Positions 21,478 through 31,395 of a stretch of 64,000 bases of DNA are shown in pieces (position 1 is the first letter of the stretch; each line of letters starts with the position of its first letter). This DNA comes from Micropterix aruncella (lineage: Eukaryota > Arthropoda > Insecta > Lepidoptera > Micropterigidae). The notes beneath the pieces are model-generated. The model saw only the letters and a list, made by a program, of their open reading frames with translations. It was not told the origin of the DNA and searched no databases. The translations under genes and the position numbers were made by a program. The stretch lies in assembly GCA_944548615.1 (NCBI GenBank), contig OX155980.1, positions 42,813,601 to 42,877,600 on the forward strand. Direction: 5' to 3'.

Positions 21478-21849
21478 ATGCCTTCAAGCGGCCTATCAGG
21501 GGGGAGAATTACCGCTACCTCAGATGAAACCCCACAAAACGACATGGCGAAAATACCGGACCTTGTTTACCCTTACTGTAAAAAGAAATACAAACGTCTG
21601 GCGTGGCTAAACAAGCAAATTGCTGGGCATGATGATAGCGACGCTGTGAACCGTAATGCCCCTGCCAGTGTTCAACTGTCGTCCTTCCAGGTGGCGGTCC
21701 ATGAATACTTCTCGGGTGTTTACCCAAAATCTACCCATGTCGACCCGGTTCACAGAGAAAACGCATTCAAAGCAAAGCTCCGTAGGCAGAAGCGGCTACT
21801 TCGTCGCCAGCTACGTGAAGCCAAGAAAGCCGGAGATAAGGCCCTCTGA
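21478..21849 (+). pseudogene. REL N-terminal region with decayed C2H2 zinc finger
   Basis: The frame opens at ATG 21478 (MPSSGLSGGRITATSDETPQ) and stops at 21849. N-terminal zinc fingers in R2/NeSL-type proteins bind target DNA. Here the finger reads YPYC...KQIAGH, whereas copy A keeps CPYC...KHIAGH, so one Cys and one His are lost. The stop is a single change (TGC in copy I, TGA here, at about 21847); beyond it the same Arg/Lys-rich protein continues as in copy I at 40863. The 5' UTR is A-rich just before the start codon. Confidence 0.8.
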
Positions 21850-22019
21850 CACAACTTCTCGCGCGCGTACCGCTCTATACTCAAACTGATACAGAGCGTA
21901 GCCACGCAAAACAACAAGCGCAAAGAAGCATTTCTCAAGTCCAAAGAGGAATCCCGGTTTGACAAAAACCGTTTTAACTACAGTTAAAAGGTTTTGTCTG
22001 CCGCTAAGGGCACAATCCA

Positions 22020-23539
22020 AATCCCGGAAGAAATGGCCACGGAATACTTTTCGACCACTTATGAGGATCCAATGCGGCTCCATACTTACAGCCCTCCTCC
22101 GGGCATTAAACCTCCGCACCTGCCTACAGTAGCTTTCGCCTCTCAACCCCCATCTCTAGATGAGATTTTAAATCAAATAAAAAGGAAGCCGTCGGGCTCT
22201 ACTCCAGGTCCCGATGGTATTCCCTACTTAGTGTATAAAAAGTGCCCCTGCCTTCTGCAATATTTAGGATCCATCTTCCGACATATATGGAATATAAAAT
22301 CGAAGACTATCGCGGTTGTTTGACATTATAAATAGGATAGAAAACGAATTTACCGCGTGAAATTTGTAGGACCCGACGTTTCGGTGACGTTGCAGCCGCC
22401 GTTGTCTAGGGTAGAGAGGTTAACGTCACCGAAACGTCGGGTCCTACAAATTTCACGCGGTAAATTCGTTTTCTATCCTATTTATAATATATGGAATAGC
22501 GGTGTAGTCCCACAGAATCTCGGCCGAGCGACAGTCATCTTAATTCCGAAGGTCCCAGTTTGCACCGGACCAAAGGACGCTCGGCCCATTGCTCTGATAG
22601 ATACTGTGGCCAAAATCTTTATTGGCATAGTCCACATAAGGATGAGCGTATTCATGCACCGGAACGAGTACCTTGGGGTGTCAGTACAAAAAGGCTTCAT
22701 GCGTGGCGTCTCAGGCTGCCTCGAGCACAATTCTCTCTTGGCTGCTGCCATTAAGGATGCGAGACAGTACGAACGCCAAATCAATGTATGCTGGCTCGAC
22801 CTAGAGAATGCCTTTGGGTCAGTTCGGCACAGTCTCCTCCACTTTGCGCTCCGCTGGTACAACTTCCCACCTGTGGTGCGTGACATTGTAGCCTCCTACA
22901 ACAACTGTCTGACGTTCCATGTCAAAACGCAAGAATGGACTACCCGCTCTATATCATATTCAATTGGACTGTTTCAGGGCTGTTGCCTCTCTCCGACGAT
23001 ATTCAATATCGTTTTCAATATACTGCTGGAAAGCCTGACCCAGTTCGACAAGAAGTGGGGTTACCGTTTTAAAACAGATGGCCAATACACATCGTCGTGC
23101 CTCGCTTTTGCCGTCGACCTAACTTTTATCACCAGGAGCCCCAAGCAGCTTTCCCTGCTATTACAAAAAGTGGAGCTGTTCTGCGACTGGTCAGGCTGTA
23201 TAAAAGTGAAGCCCTCCAAATGTTTTTGCCTTGGACTCGCCCGCATAGACACAAAATTTACGTCCTATGACCCAAAATTGGTCTATAAGGGCTCTATTAT
23301 CTCCCTTATAGACCCAATTAACCACTTCAAATTTCTTGGCAGAAAAATCACCTGCCAGGGAAAAGACCTGTCTGGTGATCATGTTATAGAACATTTCAGT
23401 AGTTGCCTGGAAAAGATAGATGCATTGTTAATTTCTGGCCCTCGTAAGGCTTGGATCTATGACAACTATCTAACTTCACATTTGTCATGGCCCTTTCTTA
23501 TTTACGATTTCACCAAAACCCAACTGTCTTGTTTGGATG
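22020..23539 (+). pseudogene. REL reverse transcriptase region, interrupted
   Basis: The RT starts with SGSTPGPDGIPYLVYKKCPC and is cut by the foldback at about 22290. It resumes at about 22489 (GVVPQNLGRATVILIPK), then reads ARPIALIDTVAKIF, CWLDLENAFGSVRHSLL, GLFQGCCLSPTIFNI and LAFAVDLTFITRSPKQ. The second catalytic block has Val in place of Asp (GCC GTC GAC), which should abolish polymerase activity. The frame ends inside X2. It lacks the LINE-type AP endonuclease upstream, consistent with the REL families. Confidence 0.85.
22295..22486. mobile_element. Foldback/MITE with perfect 67-bp inverted repeats
   Basis: Left arm 22325-22391 and right arm 22422-22488 are exact reverse complements over 67 bp (from ATTATAAATAGGATAG to GTTTCGGTGACGTT), with a 30-bp spacer. 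About 30 non-palindromic bases precede the left arm. The 12-bp repeat ATATATGGAATA occurs at 22283-22294 and 22487-22498; the uninterrupted copy I has a single ATATATGGAATGG at the same place. The insertion therefore postdates copy D. Confidence 0.85.
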
Positions 23540-24211
23540 GTTGGATGGGAGCTAACGGGCCCATGATGAGGTGGCCACGATGACCCATGTGTTCAGGGTC
23601 GGTCACACTCACGGGTCAACACCCATCCGATGGCCTCCACGCATGGGGTGCGAACCTGGGTAGGACACTGGGTCAACCAGTCTCCCCTGGCAATCAAACC
23701 TCTGGCGCTCCTGGACGGTCTGCGCACCGAGCGGCGCAAGCCAATCGACTGTGCTCTCCGACTAACAGTCGGGGGAGTCTGGGAACTGTATTGTTTCCTA
23801 TAGAGCGGGGGTGGTTGCCTACCTTACGGCGACTGCTCTTGAAATGACCATTGGCCATCCGATCCCGGTTCAGAGTCGGGCAAAGGACGCCTTGGTCCGC
23901 GATAGATTCGGCGTACACCGTTTCACCGCTTCGTAAGGGAGAGGACCGCGCAAGCGACCTCGAACTCGGAACCAATCGAGAGACCGGAGAAATCTGGTCA
24001 CAATTGGAAGCAAGGGCGCGAGTGTCGGCCCGCCAGGTAACATTACTGGCTATCTCGCGGTAAAGGCGTTGGTCTCTTGCGGGTTGTGACGTAGCTGGAC
24101 GTTGGATTGTTCTGTCCAAAGTCTTCTACGTTCACTGCAGGCGACAGAACGAAAAAATCATTAAAACGTCCTGTGGTGACGGGCTCGCCCGTTGTAGTTG
24201 ACACCGCAAGT
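23540..24211 (+). mobile_element. X element, copy X2, inserted in REL copy D
   Basis: A 672-bp insertion between TGTCTTGTTTGGATG (23525-23539) and TGTCTCGTTTGGATG (24212-24226), a 15-bp target duplication with one mismatch. It is almost identical to X3 (predicted short frames differ by one residue in 156). It is GC-rich and has no poly(A) tail or long TIR. Read on the minus strand its end CATGGGCCCGTTAGCTCC resembles the REL 3' motif ATGATGGGCCCGACTCC, hinting that X is a non-autonomous retroelement in reverse orientation. Short open frames of 86 and 70 codons are unlike any protein I know. Confidence 0.8.
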
Positions 24212-24559
24212 TGTCTCGTTTGGATGCACTGGTGACAGCAAGTCTAAAATCATGGTTGTCCTTAGCCAAACCAGCTGACCCCTCGACTCTCTTCAGGTCC
24301 AAACACAATTTTGGGCTAGCTCTAAAACTGCCCTCTCTGCTCTACGTCAACTCCAGAATAACCAAAAATTCGATTCTAAGTAATTCCAAGGATACGGCAA
24401 TATCGAAGCACGTAGTAAGTGGCCGTAGTGAGTCAAATGATCTACAAGCCCGCGTTGACTTCCACAAAAAGTGTGTAAAAATAAAATAGTATTATGATGG
24501 GCCCGACTCTGGTCGGTGAATTCCATGGCAGCTCCGTTTGTATTTATTTATTTATTATT

Positions 24560-25558
24560 ATTGGCCTTCAATGCCAGAATGATCAGACAACAATTAAGGA
24601 ATTTTGCTTTCCGCCTCCAATGCACTGGAAGATAATGCTCTATGACTGGACGCCAGAGATGTTAAAATTTCATTTGAATGTCTTTCAGCATACACTTCCA
24701 GACCCCAGAAACCTTGCTCGTTGGAGCTATGTCGAGGATAGTTCATGTCCCCTTTGTAGCAATACCAGCTAGACATATTCTAGCTGGCTGGCTGCAAGGT
24801 GGCCTTAGATCAAGGACGAAGACGCCGTGACAAAGTCCTTGCTGTTATTTGCTAAGTAATTATTAGCCTCTCAGTGGCTCGTGCCAAGAAGGGTTTAACA
24901 GTACCCTCCAAACCCCCATTACAGTTTGTGTGGGATGGCTATAAAAGCAAAAAACGTTTAACTACAAAACCTTTCTCAATAATCTAGAAAGCTTCAGATT
25001 GGATTCTGGAGGTCGATTCGGTCTCTAAGCAGTATAAATTCACTGAAAGTCTCGGATGCACAGACCTCCGTCCAGATATAACTCTTTACTCTCTATCTCG
25101 GAAGGTGACCCTTATCGTAGAATTAATTGTTCCATGGGAATCAAATATCCCAAAAGACTACGAGTACAAATTAAATAAATACAATGATCTCGCAAATGCC
25201 GTCACCCGGAACGGCTTCACTGTTCATCTTCACGCAGTGGAAGTTAGCGCTCGTGGCCTGCCAGCAAAATTTCTGTTTCATCTCTTTAAAGATCTTGGTC
25301 TTTCCAGAAAAATAATCAACTCTTTCCTAAAAAAAATATCTAAAACCGCGATTTCCGCATCTCAAATTCTATGGCTTCAAAAGGGGAGTGAATGGGTGGT
25401 AAGGTGTACGCAAGACAGCTGTCCTAAAACTACCACAGCCGGTCGTTTGTCTGGAATCCACTGCTCACCCCCCAGAAGTGTAAAAATAGTATTAGGATGG
25501 GCCCGACACCGGTCGGTGAATTCCATGGCAGCTCCGTTTGTATTTTATTTTATTTATA
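24560..25558 (+). mobile_element. REL retrotransposon, copy E (5'-truncated)
   Basis: Starts with TTGGCCTTCAATGCCAGAAT directly behind the TATTTATTT tail of copy D and ends at the family terminus near 25550. The CCHC region (about 24730-24790) has lost several bases and the frame. The endonuclease half at 25105-25605 stays open (LIVELIVPWESNIPKDYEYK) and lacks upstream RPD continuity because of frame breaks. Non-functional. Confidence 0.85.
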
Positions 25559-25823
25559 CTTCAAATCGCAGTATTCCACAAAGTCATTCAGCCACGAGAT
25601 GGTAAATTCAGTTTTAAAATAGGATTGTCATGCCTCTCTTAGCAATCATCTTATATTAGTTTAAATAATACTTTTTATTCAGTTCAGTTAGAACACGATT
25701 TATCGCACAAAACAGGTGAGAAAGTATCACATAAACAGTAATTTCTTAATCACCCCACTGATTTTCTATTAGAATCGATTAGTTGCTGTTACAAGATCTA
25801 TTAGAATAATTTTAAAAACTTAC

Positions 25824-26000
25824 TTTGAATGGCTTTAATAGGGCTCAATTTGGTATGTGGACGATCCATTCTTAACGAGTGCACTTCTGATACTTTAGCA
25901 TCATTGTCTTTTTCAGCATTTTCCTTGGACTTGCCATCAATAACAGATTTGTGTGGATGTTCAGGAGACCTTGATTTCACAATATCAGATGTAATATTAC
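25824..26000 (-). CDS. RhoGAP68F: RhoGAP68F-like exon: upstream N-terminal coding exon
   Basis: A 177-base exon with a TTTTCAG acceptor (CT at 26001-26002 on the plus strand) and a GTAAGT donor (ACTTAC at 25818-25823). It encodes a hydrophilic stretch (NITSDIVKSRSPEHPHK ... MDRPHTKLSPIKAIQ). The last base A joins AT of the exon at 16370 to give Asn, so ...KAIQ-N-LQNDGEDPYPSLS reads through. No domain is recognised in it and it is less conserved. It enters with two bases (GT), so at least one more exon exists upstream, which I did not find. An in-frame Met within it could be an alternative start. Confidence 0.75.
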
Positions 26001-27335
26001 CTGAAAACAAGCATACACAATGTATTAGTTACTTTCAATAAGAAGAACACAGCAGTTTTCAGGTTCTAAACAATATTTCACATATTAATCAAGTTTCTAT
26101 GATTCCTTAGATGCCTAATAATCTAAAGTCATAAATACAAGTTCAAATGTAAACTGATTAATAAAAATAAAAAAATAAATAAAATTAAAGAATGTGAACA
26201 TAATCAGAAAATAGAATAGCCTTAAAAACTGGTCATAATAGTAAACGAAATAAAATAATCAGAATTAAAAAAAAATATAAAATGAAAATATTAAATATCA
26301 ACTGGAAATAACAATTAAAAGTCTTAATTGTTTTCTCAATGTTGTCGATATCATATGGCTCCTTTTCAATTAACTTTTTCTTAGGAGTGACTTTGAAATG
26401 GTTATTTTCTAGAATCCTCATTGCATGTGGCAGCAATTGGAACAGTTTCAAACTTAAGTGTAAGAAGCTGTTTTGGCACCAAGTCAGGCATACTTTTCAT
26501 AGTCAGTCATTTCTGTGACGGTTGTTGCCTCCGCAACACTTGTGACGGCACAGCATTCACACATCACACCGCATTTATTTCGCACCTTGACATATTTTTT
26601 TTGGCATATAACATAGAATAATTGTTACTCCGTCAAGAAAATCTTCTAATAATATTTTTTTGAGCAGAGAAAACAAAACAGTGATTGCAGAGTTTTATAT
26701 TAATGATAGAGTTTCAATCAAGCTCTGGGAGTCAAGGATTACATTATTATTTTTTAAATTTGTCGCGATATCTCTAATGCTGCTGGGATAAACCTACTGG
26801 GAATTCATAAAAGAGAATCCTACTGTTAAAATTGGACATACAAAATTTTATTAATTGCATCCAGTCAATCTTCGTCTTTGGCAGGAGACAGCTGACTATG
26901 ATCATGCATTTATCTGAATAGTTAAGGAAATAAGTTTTTTTGTGATTATCCCAAAACTAACTTTTTAAACTAAATGAGGTTTGAAACAATGCTCATTTGT
27001 ACTTTTGTAAGTAATTTTAATTACGTCAAATCCTGTTGGATTGTGAGCAACATTGGCAGGCTATTGTCAAGTTGACAGATTTCATGTTTATGAGGGCATT
27101 TAGGACAACTACCAAGGGAGTTATGATTATAATGACCGAATAAGCCATAAACGTGTCAAGGCTGCCATCTGAATATTCAATCTCGTATTTATTATGCAGA
27201 TGACAACTCATCCTGTTCCTTACATATACTTCATATCCTTGCATATGCTTACATATCCTTAGAGATCACATTCAGTGGGCTTGCTAAGAATGGTTAAGAA
27301 ATCAGACTGATTATATTAAGATAAATAATAACAAT
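26001..27335. other. Sequence upstream of the N-terminal exon, no recognised gene
   Basis: AT-rich sequence, presumably the first known intron of the RhoGAP68F-like gene. Small open frames around 26230-26620 match nothing I know. I saw no LTR, TIR or LINE signature here. Confidence 0.45.
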
Positions 27336-27572
27336 AAATAAATAAATACAAATGAAACTGCCATGGAATTCAGTGACCAGAATGGGGCCCATCATAATGC
27401 TATTATTACCATTCTGGAGACACAGACTCCAGCTATGATAGGTTTAGGACAGCTGTCTTGCCACATGTGATCATCTACCTTATCACCCATTTACTCCTTC
27501 CCTTCAAAGCCCTTGAATGTGAGATGCGGAAATTGCAAATTTAGATATTTTTTCTAGGAAGATGTTGATTAA
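27336..27572 (-). mobile_element. REL retrotransposon, copy F (3' end remnant)
   Basis: The minus strand carries the family 3' end (GCAGTTTCATTTGTATTTAT at the left edge) and the end of the endonuclease region with many substitutions. It stops near 27572, in the sequence equivalent to IINSFLEK. Copy G on the same strand begins about 770 bp further on with an earlier part of the same protein, so F and G may be one old insertion split by other DNA. Confidence 0.75.
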
Positions 27573-28340
27573 GAATAAAGAATAAGAGTTTTCTTAAGAA
27601 TAAAGAGTTTTATTATTATTATTAGGCTATTGCATAGCTTTTATCGCAGGCCTAGGCCAGGGCGGCGACCGAATGAAGAAATTTCTTAACGAAAATTAAT
27701 GATTTTAAACTGATAATTACGTCTAACCGAGTACTGCTTACGATTGGAAAAAAATATATGTTAAACAAGAACATTTTCCTAATATTCTTAGCTTTGAATA
27801 TTTTAGATTTTGTTTATATTACATAGTGTAATTAATTTGTGAAATGAGGTCTAACCGAACACAAAAACGACTACTACGCAAATACTATCTGGCATATTAT
27901 TATGAAACCTACACCATTTTAAAGATAATTTAATTATCTATCTTTTTATCTACGTTTTTTTCAAATAATCCGTTTTTTTGCTTTATCGAATAAAAAAATC
28001 ATGCGCGGCGCTCTATCGGAAGACGTAGACGCAGCCGCAAATGATTCGGAATAATTTCAACGTTTTCCGATAGAGCGCAGTTATCTGATATCAGAAAAAA
28101 GAAAATAAATAAATAATTATAATTGCATAAGTTGTTAAAAATGCTATGCAACAGCTTTACCGCAGCAGTCCCCGAGTGCCACACGTATTTTATTATTATT
28201 ATAACAGACTATATAGCCTAGCTAAGTGACAGGACACCAGTTTTAGGCATATCATGTTAACAGTTTTTTGCTACTGGTATTTTGTCTATGACATTTTAAT
28301 TGTACTTGTTGTCCTTTTACTGTAAGGCAGTAAAGAGCAT
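27573..28340. other. Sequence between REL remnants F and G
   Basis: Possibly a later insertion splitting one REL copy. The only clear structure is a 14-bp perfect inverted repeat, GCGCTCTATCGGAA (28008-28021) and TTCCGATAGAGCGC (28065-28078), in an otherwise AT-rich context. ORFs here are short and not recognisable. Confidence 0.45.
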
Positions 28341-28690
28341 AGATTCTGAGATAGGCAGTAAAGGAGTTATATATTGATAGTGGGGTGTGCATCCGAGACT
28401 TTCAGGGAATCGATACTGTTGAGGGATCAAATCGACCTCCAGAATTCAATCTGAAGCTTTCTCGATTATTGAGAAGTTTTGCAGTGAAATGTTGTTTGCC
28501 TTTAGATCCAACCTGACACTGAGAGGCTCGCGAATAACAGCAAGGTCTTTGTTATAGCGGTAAGTGTACCGCCTAGATCTAAGGCTGACTTGCAACCAGC
28601 TAAAATATGTCTTGCTAAGCAAGAGGTATCGCTACAAAGGGGACATAAACTATCGTCTTAATAGATCTAACGAGCGAGGTTACTGCATTA
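28341..28690 (-). mobile_element. REL retrotransposon, copy G (endonuclease-region remnant)
   Basis: On the minus strand this matches the family from the NLARW/CCHC region (right) through SLSV, SIIEKASD and the RPD region (left), with deletions and substitutions throughout. The CCHC finger is damaged. It appears more diverged than copies A, H and J, so it is among the older insertions. Confidence 0.75.
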
Positions 28691-28944
28691 CCAATTTAAC
28701 AAAATGTCAAAAGGAGTATGTTTTGAAATTAACAGTTATGTTGGATATTGTACAGTGGACCTTAAGGAATAAAATTGGCTACGAAAGAGGTTAAGCTTGT
28801 CAAGTGTTGCACTGCACCATGTTGGACGGTTCCCTCCGAGCTGACAGTTTTGAATTATAAATAGACGCTATTATTATTGTTGCCGATCTTGAAACAAATA
28901 TGTGTTTGTGTGTATTTCGGTGTTTAATTATAGAACTCTACAGA

Positions 28945-29150
28945 ATGTGTCGGTGCAGATTTAAACTCTGATCATGATCCCTTAGTGGGTCAGTTCCATA
29001 TATCGCTTAAAAGATATCAAAAAATTATTCGAATAGGAAGCTGGATCTTCAAAACCTGGAAAATCCAGAAGGCAGTGCAAAAATACAGAAATAGATATGC
29101 CATAAACTTTAATGTCTTGAATACTAGGTCAACCCAGGAGATATTGATCC
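28945..29150 (+). mobile_element. Possible RTE-clade endonuclease fragment
   Basis: Reads GADLNSDHDPLVGQFHISLK then a basic stretch (WKIQKAVQKYRNRYAINFN). SDH preceded by GAD and followed by a basic linker is the pattern at the end of the AP endonuclease domain in RTE-type LINEs. It is short and isolated, so assignment is moderate. Confidence 0.5.
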
Positions 29151-29189
29151 GCAAGAAACACTTTCAGGTAAGTAATAGTAGTTAAGCTC

Positions 29190-29975
29190 CAGCAGAGAAT
29201 ATTAAGGAAAAGAAGAAGAGGAGAGTGAAGACGACGGCAGAGGTATTCGCGGACACATTATCATTCTTCAAGGAGCAGGTAAGTATGAAGCCTGATAACT
29301 ATTATAACCAGTAAGCCTCCGACGGGAAAGCCGTAGCCCCAAAATTTGGACCCAGAGTCCGGGTTCAAAATTGCAGACATTTCCACCGAGGTCAAAGCAC
29401 CGACGATCTCAGTCGCGAAGGCTTCTACGGTCAAGAAAGTAGCGGAATTACAGCGGTTCGGTACACATGACTGGACGCAGATCTGATACGCGGACTTCCT
29501 CAAACAATATCTGGCATTGCCGGGACTAAAGAAGTTGGCCTTAAATGAGGAATTCAAGTCGGTCTGCCTCGGCGAACTTCCGCTGACCGCCGAGGAATGC
29601 ACTTTTGCCGCCCTAATGCACGCGGCCTTAAGACAGAAAGAGGTGATCATCGACACAATGCGCCAATTGCTCGCGCGGGAGCCGGGGAGCCCACGCTCTA
29701 ACCTCGCGCATCTCAAGCCAAAAGGGCGAAAAAGTCGCTCTCTGCGGACGGCTACAACGAGATCTCGGGAGACATCCTCCAAATTTTATGCGAGAAGCGA
29801 GTGGAAATTTTATGCATCGAATGCGATTCGAATGCGGAAGAACGGGAGCGTATCCTGGAGCGGATCGACAGATGATCTGCGAAAGCCTCCGTAGAGTACC
29901 GGCGAGCGCAGACCATCTGTTCGGGATGTACCGGCTCAAAGAGCCGATCGCTTCCCGGGACGGCATTGACCGGCG
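29190..29975 (+). pseudogene. DIRS-type retrotransposon, Gag-like region
   Basis: GC-rich coding-like sequence with frame breaks. The clearest part, 29420-29700, reads VAELQRFGTHDWTQI, YADFLKQYLALPGLKKLALN and CLGELPLTAEECTFAALMHA, which resembles the Gag-like first ORF of DIRS-group elements. Placement just 5' of a DIRS-type RT supports this. The left edge may be a chimera with the preceding LINE piece. Base composition is much more GC-rich than its surroundings. Confidence 0.6.
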
Positions 29976-29977
29976 GT

Positions 29978-30376
29978 AAAAGTAAAGTAAAGTAAAAGGT
30001 ATTTATTTCCAATACAACCATACAATTGTGTAGGAATGACAGTAATTAATCTTAAATTAGTTACTCAATTTAGACAAGAGATGATATACAATATATAGTT
30101 TTAAACTTACCAATTTACGAAAACATAGACTATATGATAACAGTTTACAACAAAACAATTAACGGTAAATAATATGTATTAGATTAAATGGGTAGATACG
30201 ATGCTATGTATTTTCAAAATATTTTAAGAAGTCGTTATGGGCATACATGTTGATTTTAAGCAGATAGACTCGGATGGATCTCTTGAAAATATCGATGTTT
30301 TTAATTTCTTTTAATCTTTCGGGCAATTTATTGAAAAGTTTGAGGCCTAAGTATCGACTAGTCGCCTGGAACTTGG
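29978..30376 (-). mobile_element. Antisense LINE 3' end (CR1/Jockey group) inserted in the DIRS element
   Basis: The minus strand encodes the last residues of a LINE ORF2 (LGLKLFNKLPERLKEIKN then IDIFKRSIRVYLL), a stop, an AT-rich 3' UTR and a terminal tandem repeat of TTTAC units (29978-29998 on the plus strand as GTAAA repeats). This is a typical 5'-truncated insertion. It separates the Gag-like and RT parts of the DIRS element. Confidence 0.7.
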
Positions 30377-30599
30377 CAGTACACCCTCCAAGCAGGACCG
30401 ACAAAAATGCCGAGAGCGGCCCGTGCAACCCTGGCCGCGGCCCCCGTCTCACAGTTGTCCGCCTCTCACCGCCCGAGAGAGGTTGCCCCCTCGTAAGCCG
30501 CCCATGCCCCGCAGCCCCAACCTGCCAGAGGCGCAGCGCCCCCCTAGAGCAGCACACAGGGCCAACAACAGGAAAAGGGGAGAGGGGTCGCCGAGACAA

Positions 30600-31395
30600 T
30601 TGGCGGCCCAACCCCCACAGAAAGTGACACCAAATGGGCCCCATTCCGGAGGGATGCTTCCAAAACTTCCTCCCGGAACGGACAAAGAGGGAAGCACGGC
30701 GACCGATACTCGACCTACTGTCCGGCACGCTCATCCCCTTCTCCCGAAAGCCCCCCTTAACTGATTGCCGTCATATGTAGATACAGATTGCCGAGACCTG
30801 GGGATTATCGAAAGGAAAGACGACGACCGGGGATTCTTTTCAACCATGTTCCTCACTACAAAATCTGACGGGTCCCAAAGGCCAATCTTCAATTTGAAGG
30901 CCCTAACCAAGTTCGTGGAAACCTCCGGCTTCCACCTAATACCGCACAGGGCACTCCCGACGTTCCTCCAAGCAAGAGACTTCATGGTAAAAGTGGACTT
31001 ACAGAACGTTTACTTTCACATCCCAATTGCAGAATGCCACAGGAGATTTCTCAGAATGATCTAAGACGGGGAAACCCTACGGATGCGAGCCCTATCCTTT
31101 GGTCTTTCAGGAGCACTAAAGATGGTCGGTTCCATCACCGACTGGATAGCGGAACTTCTAAGAGAAATAAATATTCAGACGATAGTCTACCTCGACGACT
31201 TCCTCCCGGTGAACCAATCCCGGGAACGGCTTAAGGAACAAGCTCAGGAAACGGTGCAATTGCTGGAATCTCTAGGCTGGGCGATCAATGGGGAAACTCG
31301 AAACGGCCTAAAAGTTTCCCTGATCGAACGAGCCCAAGAAGAATTGTCGTGGTGGCCCAGCATAACCCTTTCAGCCCGACTCGAGACGAGCGTGC
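30600..31395 (+). pseudogene. DIRS-type reverse transcriptase region
   Basis: The region encodes RT blocks of a DIRS-group element in two frames. 30765-31064 reads FFSTMFLTTKSDGSQRPIFN, LKALTKFVETSGFHLIP, FMVKVDLQNVYFHIPI and CHRRFLRMI. 31083-31472 reads ALSFGLSGALKMVGSITDWI and the catalytic TIVYLDDFL. DIRS elements replicate through circular DNA and use a tyrosine recombinase in place of integrase. A frameshift at about 31064 separates the blocks. Sequence after about 31395 departs from the family. The matching downstream part (RNase H and recombinase) is at 38485-39645. Confidence 0.75.

Larger units (their letters stand above)
21345..24555 (+). mobile_element. REL retrotransposon, copy D (5' region present; two insertions; 3' deletion)
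   Basis: This is the only copy that keeps the family's 5' region. The order is a 5' UTR of about 130 bp, the zinc-finger N-terminus (21478), RT (22020-23539), X2 (23540-24211), linker, and a joint at about 24470 that deletes the CCHC and endonuclease regions and goes straight to the 3' terminus (24480-24555). A foldback element interrupts the RT at 22295-22486. The catalytic RT motif reads FAVDLTF rather than FADDLTF. Copy D starts directly after the 3' end of copy C2, and copy E starts directly after D's tail. Confidence 0.85.

Noticed and set aside
23587..24063. Open frames of 86 and 70 codons in X2, nearly identical in X3, and a 141-codon antisense frame
   Set aside because: They are conserved only because X2 and X3 are almost identical. 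X1 and X4 do not keep them, and the GC-rich composition makes chance frames likely.
26233..26451. Minus-strand ORF (HFKVTPKKKLIEKEPYDIDN) considered as the missing upstream RhoGAP68F exon
   Set aside because: No splice donor in the needed phase and no similarity to the protein N-terminus.
28008..28078. 14-bp inverted repeat considered as a MITE
   Set aside because: The arms are short, no target duplication was seen, and no second copy was noticed in the window.
30204..30764. GC-rich ORFs on both strands at 30.2-30.8 kb
   Set aside because: They straddle the LINE tail and DIRS sequence and are shadows of those elements.
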